Source of the DNA: Pelethousia sp034933245
GTDB lineage: Bacteria; Bacillota; Clostridia; Christensenellales; CAG-138
Length of the DNA: 7,106 bases
Direction: 5' to 3'
Assembly (NCBI GenBank): GCA_034933245.1
Contig: JAYFNX010000036.1
Location: forward strand, 1 to 7,106
The position numbers and the translations under genes were made by a program. Positions within the stretch are counted from its first letter, which is position 1. Each line of letters opens with the position of its first letter. The notes under the pieces are model-generated. The model was not told where the DNA came from. It did no database searches and was given only the letters and a program-made list of their open reading frames with translations. This document shows, one piece after another, positions 1 through 5,922 of the stretch.

Positions 1-287
1 CCATGAATCTCCACCCCCTGGCCATCCAGGGCGGCACAGATATCATCCTTGGTGGAAAGGGGATTGCTGCCCGTGGCGCACACCTCGGCCCCGCCTGCCC
101 GCAAAACCAGCGCCAAATAAGCGGTTTTCGCCTCCATATGAACGCATACCGCGATCCGCAAGCCTGCAAACGGCTTCTTTTTTGCAAAATCCGCTTCGAT
201 CCCGGTAAGCACCGGCATAAATTCGCGCACCCACTGAATGCGCTGGCGACCCAACGGCGCCAGGGAAGCGTCGCGAATGGTACTCAT
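1..287 (-). CDS. ahcY: S-adenosylhomocysteine hydrolase homologue, N-terminal fragment (possibly S-inosylhomocysteine hydrolase)
   Basis: The first 95 codons of an AhcY-family protein; the rest lies beyond the left edge. The family cleaves S-adenosylhomocysteine to homocysteine and adenosine in the cytoplasm, using tightly bound NAD. The visible part is the start of the substrate-binding domain: RIAVCVHMEAKTAYLA at about residues 44-59, and GSNPLSTKDD at 73-82, which resembles the archaeal/Thermotoga-like short form rather than the animal form (CNIFSTQD). The ATG at 287-285 is preceded by GGAGG (299-295) with 7 bases between. A good promoter lies upstream. Its neighbour across the divergent region is a purine phosphorylase/SAH deaminase operon. 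Oddity: positions equal to human Thr57 and Glu59, which contact adenine, are Glu52 and Lys54, so the true substrate may be the deaminated (inosyl) compound. The family call is firm; the substrate is inference. The NAD-binding domain cannot be seen. Confidence 0.9.
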   Translation of the reverse strand, partial: MSTIRDASLAPLGRQRIQWVREFMPVLTGIEADFAKKKPFAGLRIAVCVHMEAKTAYLALVLRAGGAEVCATGSNPLSTKDDICAALDGQGVEIH

Positions 288-332
288 GCATTTTCCTCCA
301 TGACTATAAAGTTAGCGTTTCCTTAATTTTTT

Positions 333-361
333 ATTATCCCACGAAACCCCCACCGAGGCAA
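333..361 (-). promoter_or_regulatory. Sigma-A type promoter for the ahcY homologue
   Basis: On the minus strand, TTGCCT (361-356, 4 of 6 to TTGACA) is followed by exactly 17 bases and then GATAAT (338-333, 5 of 6 to TATAAT), with an upstream TG extension (TGG before GATAAT). The expected transcript start is near 326, giving a leader of about 40 bases with the ribosome binding site at its end. That leader is too short for a known SAH or SAM riboswitch. Confidence 0.7.
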
Positions 362-402
362 CCGCCATAGGCTTTTTTCATATTATTTTTACATCGCACC
401 CG

Positions 403-431
403 TGGCAAACGATACACAAATATTGTATGAT
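403..431 (+). promoter_or_regulatory. Probable promoter for the punA-mtaD-HD operon
   Basis: TATGAT (426-431, 5 of 6 to the -10 consensus) lies 17 bases after a weak -35, TGGCAA (403-408, 3 of 6). Transcription would begin near 438, about 28 bases before the ATG. A competing pair, TTTACA (388-393) with GATACA (411-416), also has 17-base spacing but a poor -10. The spacer holds a small inverted repeat, ACAA-ATA-TTGT (416-426), within a looser near-palindrome at 412-428. This could be an operator, but is weak evidence in AT-rich DNA. The divergent ahcY promoter lies only about 40 bases away, so one regulator could act on both. Confidence 0.45.
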
Positions 432-452
432 AAAAAAATAAACTGGATGGAA

Positions 453-457
453 AGGAG
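453..457 (+). promoter_or_regulatory. Ribosome binding site deciding the punA start
   Basis: AGGAG at 453-457 stands 8 bases before the ATG at 466, an ideal spacing. It overlaps the upstream in-frame GTG at 457, so that GTG cannot be the start served by this site. Confidence 0.8.
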
Positions 458-465
458 TGCGCTCC

Positions 466-1287
466 ATGTTTACAATTTCACAGTATCGCGAGAGCGCGGA
501 CTATATTCAAAAAAAACTGGGCGGTTTTTCGCCGGAGGTTTTACTCATCCTGGGCAGCGGCCTGGGCGGCCTGGCCGAGCAGATGCAAACCCCCGTCTAC
601 ATTCCCTATGGGGAGATCCCCCATTTTAAAAAAAGTACGGCGATGGGCCATGCGGGCCGGTTCGTGGCCGGGCTTTTGGGCGGTAAACGCGTCCTCATGA
701 TGCAGGGCCGCCTCCATGTTTATGAAGGCCATACCATGGAGGAGGTTGCCTATCCGGTGCGGGTGGCCCGCCTGCTGGGAATTGAAACCCTCATCGTTAC
801 CAATGCAGCCGGCGGCGTGAACCTGGATCTTACGGGCGGCAAGCTGATGCTTATCCGGGATTATATTAAGTTTACCCTGGACAACCCCCTTATGGGCCCC
901 AATTTGGAAGAATTCGGCCCTCGCTTTCCGGACATGACCTATGTGTTCGATCAAGCCCTGCGGGAAAAATTCAAGCGAGTTGCCGCAGCCCATGGAGAAA
1001 CGGTTGCCGAGGGGGTCTATTTTTACATGACCGGCCCCCAATACGAAACGCCCGCCGAAATTCGGGCCATCCGGGCCCTGGGCGGAGATGCCGTGGGCAT
1101 GAGCACCGTGCCGGAAGCCATTGCCGCCAACCATTGCGGCATGCGCATCCTGGGCGTCTCCCTGGTGACCAACATGGCCGCGGGCGTGCTGGACCAGCCC
1201 CTCTCCGGGGATGATGTCATCCAAGCGGCCAACGCCGCCGGCGCCAGATTCCAGAAGCTTATGCGCGCCTTCCTGGAGGCGCTCTAA
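466..1287 (+). CDS. punA: Purine nucleoside phosphorylase, trimeric (6-oxopurine) type
   Basis: A 273-residue cytoplasmic enzyme of the trimeric PNP family; this is the usual length. It cleaves inosine or guanosine with phosphate to the base plus (deoxy)ribose-1-phosphate. Visible motifs, matched to human PNP: GSGLGG (30-35, phosphate-binding Ser31), GHAGR (61-65, His62), QGRLHVYEGH (80-89, with phosphate/ribose residues Arg82, His84, Tyr86), NAAGG (113-117), GPQYETPAE (190-198, Glu194 equal to human Glu201), GMSTVPE (211-217), and VTN (234-236, Asn236 equal to human Asn243). The Glu/Asn pair is the signature of 6-oxopurine specificity, so inosine rather than adenosine is the expected substrate. 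It is the first gene of a tight operon; the deaminase starts one base after its stop, and the GGAGG for that gene lies inside its last codons (1275-1279). The ATG start was chosen from the ribosome binding site. Family and specificity class are well supported by sequence. Confidence 0.95.
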   Translation: MFTISQYRESADYIQKKLGGFSPEVLLILGSGLGGLAEQMQTPVYIPYGEIPHFKKSTAMGHAGRFVAGLLGGKRVLMMQGRLHVYEGHTMEEVAYPVRVARLLGIETLIVTNAAGGVNLDLTGGKLMLIRDYIKFTLDNPLMGPNLEEFGPRFPDMTYVFDQALREKFKRVAAAHGETVAEGVYFYMTGPQYETPAEIRAIRALGGDAVGMSTVPEAIAANHCGMRILGVSLVTNMAAGVLDQPLSGDDVIQAANAAGARFQKLMRAFLEAL

Positions 1288-1288
1288 T

Positions 1289-2611
1289 ATGCCGCAAGCT
1301 TACGATACCCTTTTTGAGAATGCGCAAATTCTCACCATGGTGGATGCATGCCCGGCGATGGAAGGCTGCGTTGGCGTGCGGGATGGCCGTATCGCCCTGG
1401 TCGGGCCTTTGCCCGAAGGGGCTCTCGCCAAACGCCGGATCGATTGCAAGGGCCAGATTCTCATGCCCGGCCTCGTGAACGCCCACGCCCACACCCCCAT
1501 GTGCATCATGCGTGGCTATGCGGACGATTACCCGCTAAAAACCTGGCTTTTTGAAAAGGTATTTCCTGCGGAGGCCAGGCTGGACGAGCGGGCGGTGCTG
1601 GCCGGGGCGCGGTTGGGCTTTGCGGAGCAGCTTTGCACCGGTACCACCAGCGTGAGCGATATGTATTATCATGAACCCGCCATCGCCGCCATTGCCCTGG
1701 AGGCCGGCATGCGGGTTTCCCTATGCAACGCCGTGGTGGCCCTAGCGCCGGATTGGTCCATGGAAAAGGACCGGGGCATCCGGGAAACCTTTTCCATGCT
1801 TCGGGATTACCAAGGGGCCGGAGACGGTCTAGTGCAGGTAGAAGCTTCCATTCACGCGGAATATACCTCTGCCCCCTCCGTTTGGCGCTTGGTGGCGGAA
1901 CTTGCACGTAAGCACGGCCTGGGCATCCAGCTCCATCTAAGCGAAACCCGGGCGGAGCATGAGGAAGCCAAAGCCCGCAATGGCGGCAAGACCCCGGCCT
2001 ATGCCCTGGCGGAGCAAGGGGTATTCGAGGGCCGCGTTACGGCGGCCCACTGCGTTTGGCTGGAGGAAGCGGACAGAGCGCTTCTGGCCGAAAAGGGCGT
2101 AAGCGCCGTCCATTGCCCCGTGAGCAACCTGAAGCTGGGAAGCGGCGTGGCGGATGTAGCCGCCATGCGCCGCGCAGGCATCAATGTGGCCCTGGGCACG
2201 GACGGTTGCTGCTCCAACAACACCCATGATTTATTTGAGGAGATCAAGCTGGCCGCCCTTTTGGCCAAGGGGAAAGCGTTTGACCCCACGGTTCTTTCTG
2301 CTTACGAGGCGCTGAAAATGGCAACGGTAAACGGAGCCCAAGCGCAAGGGCGGCCCGATATTGGCCAAGTTGCCGAGGGTATGCAAGCGGATTTAATCGT
2401 GCTGGATCTGGATCACCCCACCACCCGTCCCAGCTACGATCCCTTTGGGGCAGTGGTGTACAGCGCCACGGGCCGCAGCGTCCGCCTGACCATGGTGCAA
2501 GGCCGCATCCTGTTTGAAGGCGGCATATTTACAACCATTAATTTAGAAAAAGCATACGCCGAAGCCGAGCAATACGCCAAGCTCCGGGTATTGGGAGAAG
2601 AGAATAAATGA
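1289..2611 (+). CDS. mtaD: Amidohydrolase: 5-methylthioadenosine/S-adenosylhomocysteine deaminase family
   Basis: A 440-residue amidohydrolase of the MtaD/TM0936/SsnA-like group; the length is typical. Known members deaminate the adenine ring of SAH, methylthioadenosine, 5'-deoxyadenosine or adenosine, giving the inosine form plus ammonia. The metal site is complete: HAH at His66/His68 after LMPGLVN, His216 in HLSET with catalytic Glu219, His254 in AAHC, and Asp305 in GTDG. TWLFEKVFPAE (85-95) and SIHAEYT (187-193) match the nucleoside-binding regions of SAH/MTA deaminases rather than guanine deaminases or chlorohydrolases. The ATG at 1289 has GGAGG 9 bases upstream; an in-frame ATG at 1211 lies deep inside punA and is not credible. 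It sits directly behind a 6-oxopurine phosphorylase and opposite an AhcY homologue, which suggests that its product feeds into those enzymes. Its stop overlaps the next start (ATGA), so translation is coupled. The exact preferred substrate cannot be read from sequence. Confidence 0.88.
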   Translation: MPQAYDTLFENAQILTMVDACPAMEGCVGVRDGRIALVGPLPEGALAKRRIDCKGQILMPGLVNAHAHTPMCIMRGYADDYPLKTWLFEKVFPAEARLDERAVLAGARLGFAEQLCTGTTSVSDMYYHEPAIAAIALEAGMRVSLCNAVVALAPDWSMEKDRGIRETFSMLRDYQGAGDGLVQVEASIHAEYTSAPSVWRLVAELARKHGLGIQLHLSETRAEHEEAKARNGGKTPAYALAEQGVFEGRVTAAHCVWLEEADRALLAEKGVSAVHCPVSNLKLGSGVADVAAMRRAGINVALGTDGCCSNNTHDLFEEIKLAALLAKGKAFDPTVLSAYEALKMATVNGAQAQGRPDIGQVAEGMQADLIVLDLDHPTTRPSYDPFGAVVYSATGRSVRLTMVQGRILFEGGIFTTINLEKAYAEAEQYAKLRVLGEENK

Positions 2612-3267
2612 TCACACCAGAGCAAGTTAAGAACAACCCGTCCATCCGTACCTATATTCAAAAAGCCGATGAAAGCCTTATTGCCTTGGGCTACACGGAG
2701 CACAGCTTTGCCCATGTGGGCAGGGTCGCATCCGAAGCAAGGCGCATCCTCCTGGGGTTGGGCAGAAGCCAGCGGCAGGCGGATCTAGCGGAAATTGCCG
2801 GATATCTCCACGATATCGGCAATATCATTAACCGGGTGGAGCATGCGCAAAGCGGGGCCATTATGGCCTTTCGTTTGCTGGACAACATGGGCATGGAGCC
2901 TGCGGAGATCGCGGAGGTTATCTGCGCTATCGGCAACCACGACGAAGGCACCGCCGAACCTGTAAACGATATTGCCGCCGCCCTGATCCTGGCGGACAAG
3001 ACAGATGTGCGCAACACCCGGGTGCGCAACAAGCTGCGGGATATCTTTGACATTCACGATAGGGTGAACTGGTCCGTCCAAAGCAGCGAACTGGAGCTGA
3101 ACCCAGGCCATGGGGTTATCACCCTGCTGCTCACCATCGATACGGAGGTGTGCTCGGTGATGGAATATTTCGAAATCTTTATCGGCCGCATGATGCTCTG
3201 CCGCAAAGCGGCCCAGCGGCTGGGCCTTCGGTTTCGCATCATCATCAACGGGCAGACCATTCTTTAG
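2608..3267 (+). CDS. HD-domain phosphohydrolase, function unknown
   Basis: A 219-residue soluble protein with an HD-superfamily metal site. A helical N-terminus contains EHSFAHVGRV (31-40, likely ligand His36). GYLHDIGN (65-72) carries the defining His68-Asp69, followed by His79, His111-Asp112 in GNHDE, and Asp130 in ILADKTD. Such a ligand set can hold one or two metal ions; HD proteins usually hydrolyse phosphoester bonds of nucleotides or cyclic nucleotides. The C-terminal 80 residues (from about 140) form a less familiar region, with a hydrophobic stretch VITLLLTIDTEVCSVMEYF (170-188), and no transmembrane segment is convincing. The ATG overlaps the mtaD stop by 4 bases, with a GGGAG about 10 bases upstream, so it is co-translated with the deaminase. 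That points to a role near SAH/purine nucleoside metabolism, but the substrate is not evident. The HD family call is firm; anything more is guesswork. Confidence 0.8.
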   Translation: MITPEQVKNNPSIRTYIQKADESLIALGYTEHSFAHVGRVASEARRILLGLGRSQRQADLAEIAGYLHDIGNIINRVEHAQSGAIMAFRLLDNMGMEPAEIAEVICAIGNHDEGTAEPVNDIAAALILADKTDVRNTRVRNKLRDIFDIHDRVNWSVQSSELELNPGHGVITLLLTIDTEVCSVMEYFEIFIGRMMLCRKAAQRLGLRFRIIINGQTIL

Positions 3268-3323
3268 ATCGAATCTTGGTCGCCCCTGTCGTGAGGGAAA
3301 CCCGGAGTTTCCTATTTTGTTTT

Positions 3324-3354
3324 AAAAAGCGGGACGCAAGCGTCCCGCTTTTTT
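3324..3354. terminator. Bidirectional intrinsic terminator between convergent HD gene and sleL
   Basis: A perfect 8-base stem, GCGGGACG (3329-3336) and CGTCCCGC (3341-3348), with loop CAAG, is flanked by A5 on the left and T6 on the right. It therefore gives a U-tract hairpin when read in either direction. It lies about 60 bases after the rightward operon and about 20 bases after the leftward sleL stop. Confidence 0.92.
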
Positions 3355-3371
3355 AGGCGAATCTCCCCCCC

Positions 3372-4505
3372 TTAATCAAACATCTTCTCGATGCGGAACA
3401 TGCTGGAAAGCACCAGAAAACCCGGCCTATAAAGCCTGTCAATATTCCAATAGCTCACGCCTCCCAGATCATAGGTTTGCACCAGGGTCAAACGGGCCAG
3501 GATGGAGCGCGCGTCATCAAACCAGACAATATGCTCCGCCCCGTTGCTATCATAAAATTGGAAGAAGGGGGCTTGGGCCTTTTGATCGTAGCGAATGTCC
3601 GCAAAGTTTTCATAAGCCAGGCGGGGTGCGTCCGCCAAGGCCACGGTCCTGGCGGGACGGCCCGTTTCATAGGGTAAGGTCCAGTTATAGCCGTAATTGG
3701 GCATACCCATGAGAATTTTGCGGCTGGGCATAACGCTTACGGCATAGGTAAGCACCTTTTCCACCTGCTCAATGGGAGCCACGGCCTGTGGCGGGCCATA
3801 GGTGTAGCCCCATTCGTAAGTCATGAGAATCACCAAATCACAAATTTCACCGATGGCGGCGTAATCATGGGCGGTATAGAGGGTTCCTGTCTGTTCAGGC
3901 CCCGTTTTGGGTGCCAGGGCAGCGGAAAGTTGATAGCCTCCGGGAGCCAAGCGTCGCTTGAGCCGCCGTAGAAAATCGGCATAGGCTGGGCCATCCTGCT
4001 GTGGGAGATATTCGAAATCCACATTCAGGCCCATATAGTTTTTCGACGAAAGGATGCGGAGCATATTCTGAATAAGTGCCTCTTGGGCGGCCATATCCGT
4101 GAGCAAAGCATGCCCAATGGACCCGTCAAATCCACCGCCCTCTTTTTGGTTGCTCACCGCCATGATGGGCGCCACATCGTTGGCGTAGGCTTGGCGGATC
4201 ATGGCGCTGTCCGCCAAATCCGAAAGGCTGCCGTCCGCTCTGGCACGGTAAGCAAACGGCGTCAGATAGGACAAATAGGGAAGCGCGCCGTAAAGAGCCG
4301 CATCTCCTATCCCGGGCAGCGCATAGCCGTTTACCAGGATGGAGCGGCTTGGTGCGCCATAGGGAGGAACCACAAGCGCTTGACCTACCGCCAACTTGCC
4401 GCCGTCGCCAATCTGATTGGCGGCGGTGAGGGAGGCCACCGTGGTATCATACATCCGTGCGATAGAAGAAAGGGTCTCGTCCCGTTTCACGATATGCAGC
4501 GTCAA
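3372..4505 (-). CDS. sleL: LysM + GH18 spore peptidoglycan N-acetylglucosaminidase (SleL/YaaH family)
   Basis: A 377-residue protein with one N-terminal LysM domain (residues 3-47, beginning LHIVKRDETLSSIA, ending VGQALVVP) and a GH18 catalytic domain (about 55-370). Characterised relatives cleave cortex peptidoglycan or its fragments during spore germination. The catalytic motif is GLNVDFEYLP (159-168), with Asp163 and acid Glu165. Other family marks are SYLTPFAY (79-86), ALAPKTG (196-202), ILMTYEWGYTYGPP (226-239), MGMPNYGYNW (266-275) and GVSYWNI (349-355). There is no signal peptide, which is normal for spore coat-located members. The start is TTG at 4505, chosen because AAGGAGG sits 8 bases upstream and the LysM then begins at residue 3 as in YaaH; the upstream ATG at 4589 lacks a clear ribosome site and would add 28 unrelated residues. 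It has one LysM, whereas Bacillus SleL usually has two. It is a single-gene unit with no clear sporulation promoter visible. Confidence 0.9.
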   Translation of the reverse strand: MTLHIVKRDETLSSIARMYDTTVASLTAANQIGDGGKLAVGQALVVPPYGAPSRSILVNGYALPGIGDAALYGALPYLSYLTPFAYRARADGSLSDLADSAMIRQAYANDVAPIMAVSNQKEGGGFDGSIGHALLTDMAAQEALIQNMLRILSSKNYMGLNVDFEYLPQQDGPAYADFLRRLKRRLAPGGYQLSAALAPKTGPEQTGTLYTAHDYAAIGEICDLVILMTYEWGYTYGPPQAVAPIEQVEKVLTYAVSVMPSRKILMGMPNYGYNWTLPYETGRPARTVALADAPRLAYENFADIRYDQKAQAPFFQFYDSNGAEHIVWFDDARSILARLTLVQTYDLGGVSYWNIDRLYRPGFLVLSSMFRIEKMFD

Positions 4506-4513
4506 AATAAAAA

Positions 4514-4520
4514 CCTCCTT
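4514..4520 (-). promoter_or_regulatory. Ribosome binding site setting a TTG start for sleL
   Basis: On the minus strand AAGGAGG (4520-4514) stands 8 bases before TTG (4505-4503). It is the strongest such site in the area and no in-frame ATG or GTG lies at the right distance. Confidence 0.85.
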
Positions 4521-4628
4521 GCCGGGCTTTATATCTATGCCTATGCAAGGAAGTTTGCGCGCATTCGTATGTTTGGGACATCCAGGCAAGCGGGGGCCTT
4601 ACGGGCGAAAGCGCACGATGCCAGCATC

Positions 4629-4657
4629 AAAAAAGTGGCCGGAAGGGGCCACTTTTT
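4629..4657 (-). terminator. Intrinsic terminator after ygeW
   Basis: On the minus strand the stem GTGGCC/GGCCAC (arms 4652-4647 and 4640-4635, loop of 6) is followed by T6 (4634-4629) and preceded by A5, so A-U pairs can lengthen the stem to 11. It begins about 26 bases after the ygeW stop and separates ygeYW from sleL. Confidence 0.9.
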
Positions 4658-4678
4658 ATGAGAACGAAACTTTGGACT

Positions 4679-5872
4679 TTAGCTATCGTGCCGCTTGGAA
4701 GCCTTGGCCTCCAGTTCCTTGAGCTTGGCGGCGGGATTCTTTACCTTGGCCAGGAAGATCATGGCCGCAATGATATAAGGCTTGTAGGACGCTTCCTTGT
4801 AAAGCGGATCACGGTAGCGGTCGAATACGCTGGCCGCCACTTCGCCGGCCTCGCAAGATATATCGGTGATGTCCGCGGGCAGGCAATGCATATACATCGC
4901 TTTGCCGTCCTTGGTCAGCTTCATCATTTCCTCGGTGCATTCCCAATCCTTATGCTGGGCGTTCTGCGCAAGCAGTTTTTTCTCCAAGGCCTTGATGCCG
5001 TCCATATCGCCCTTGCCGTAAAGCTCGGTGCGCTCCTCCATGGCCTTGAAGGGAGCCCAGCTCTTGGGGTAAACCACATCCGCATCCTTAAAGGCTTCGG
5101 CCATGGAGTTGGTGATCTCGAACTTGCCGCCTTGCTCGGACGCATTTTTCTTGGCAACCTCCACCACCTCGTCCATCACTTCATAGCCCTCGGGATAGGC
5201 CAGCGTCACATCCATACCCAGCCGGGTCATGAGGCCAATGATGCCTTGGGGCACGGAGAGGGGCTTGCCATAGCTGGGGCTGTAGGCCCAGGTCATGGCA
5301 ATCTTCTTGCCCTTGAGGTTCTCTACGCCGCCGTAGAGGTTGATCAGATGGAGGGCGTCGGCCATGGCCTGGGTGGGATGGTCGATATCGCACTGCAAAT
5401 TAACCAGCGTGGGCTTCTGTTCCAGCACGCCGTCCCGGTTGCCGGCCGTCACGGAATTCACTACCTCATGCATGTAGGTATTGCCCTTGCCGATGTACAT
5501 ATCGTCCCGGATGCCGATCACGTCCGCCATGAAGGAGATCATGTTGGCTGTCTCGCGAACGGTCTCTCCATGGGCGATCTGGCTCTTGCCTTCGTCCAGA
5601 TCCTGCACTTCCAGGCCCAGCAGGTTGCAGGCGGAGGCAAAGGAGAAGCGGGTGCGGGTGGAGTTATCGCGGAAGAGGCTGATGCCCAGGCCGCTGTCGA
5701 ATATTTTGGTGGAGATGTTGTTCTCCCGGAGGTGCCGCAGGGCGTCCGCCACGGTGAACACGGCTTCCAGCTCTTCCCGGCTCTTTTCCCAGGTGAGGAA
5801 GAAATCGCCCTCGTACATATCCTGGCAGTTCAGTTTATCGAGTTTGTCGGTATACTTCTTCACGTTGCTCAT
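4679..5872 (-). CDS. ygeW: Knotted carbamoyltransferase YgeW
   Basis: A 397-residue member of the aspartate/ornithine carbamoyltransferase superfamily, closely matching E. coli YgeW (about 396 residues) throughout. The N-terminal carbamoyl-phosphate domain has FRDNSTRTRFSF (67-78; STRTR 71-75 binds carbamoyl phosphate), the YgeW-type loop DEGKSQIAHGET (93-104) and HPTQ (165-168). The second-substrate domain has SPSYGKPLSVPQG (198-210), where knotted transcarbamylases form their trefoil knot, YPKSWAP (268-274), and HCLPAD (329-334). All are intact, so the enzyme should be active. It is cytoplasmic; its physiological substrate is not settled, and ordinary ornithine or aspartate use is unlikely because the second-substrate motifs differ. 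The ATG at 5872 has GAGGAG 8-9 bases upstream. It lies 50 bases after ygeY on the same strand with no terminator between, so the two are probably one transcript. In other bacteria the pair occurs in purine/urate catabolism and selenium-linked hydroxylase clusters. Confidence 0.93.
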   Translation of the reverse strand: MSNVKKYTDKLDKLNCQDMYEGDFFLTWEKSREELEAVFTVADALRHLRENNISTKIFDSGLGISLFRDNSTRTRFSFASACNLLGLEVQDLDEGKSQIAHGETVRETANMISFMADVIGIRDDMYIGKGNTYMHEVVNSVTAGNRDGVLEQKPTLVNLQCDIDHPTQAMADALHLINLYGGVENLKGKKIAMTWAYSPSYGKPLSVPQGIIGLMTRLGMDVTLAYPEGYEVMDEVVEVAKKNASEQGGKFEITNSMAEAFKDADVVYPKSWAPFKAMEERTELYGKGDMDGIKALEKKLLAQNAQHKDWECTEEMMKLTKDGKAMYMHCLPADITDISCEAGEVAASVFDRYRDPLYKEASYKPYIIAAMIFLAKVKNPAAKLKELEAKASKRHDS

Positions 5873-5922
5873 GCTTTGTTTCTCCTCATTCAGTAAAGGT
5901 TTATTGTTGGGACCAGGCGGTC

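Noticed and set aside
288..326. A SAH or SAM riboswitch in the ahcY leader
   Set aside because: The predicted leader is about 40 bases, AT-rich and without a structured core or terminator hairpin.
457..465. GTG start three codons upstream of the punA ATG
   Set aside because: The GTG overlaps the only good ribosome binding site (453-457), which is correctly spaced for the ATG at 466.
541..1224. A 227-codon minus-strand open frame opposite punA
   Set aside because: It is a low-complexity His/Gly-rich antisense shadow of a clear purine nucleoside phosphorylase.
4506..4628. A sporulation promoter (sigma-E, sigma-G or sigma-K) upstream of sleL
   Set aside because: On the minus strand there are CATACGAAT and CATAGATATA, which resemble parts of the sporulation -10 consensus, but neither has a matching -35 at the right distance.
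4658..5896. A 412-codon open frame on the plus strand, antisense to nearly all of ygeW
   Set aside because: It mirrors ygeW, encodes no recognisable domain, begins inside the ygeW terminator hairpin and lacks a ribosome site. Codon bias of a GC-rich gene explains the open antisense frame.
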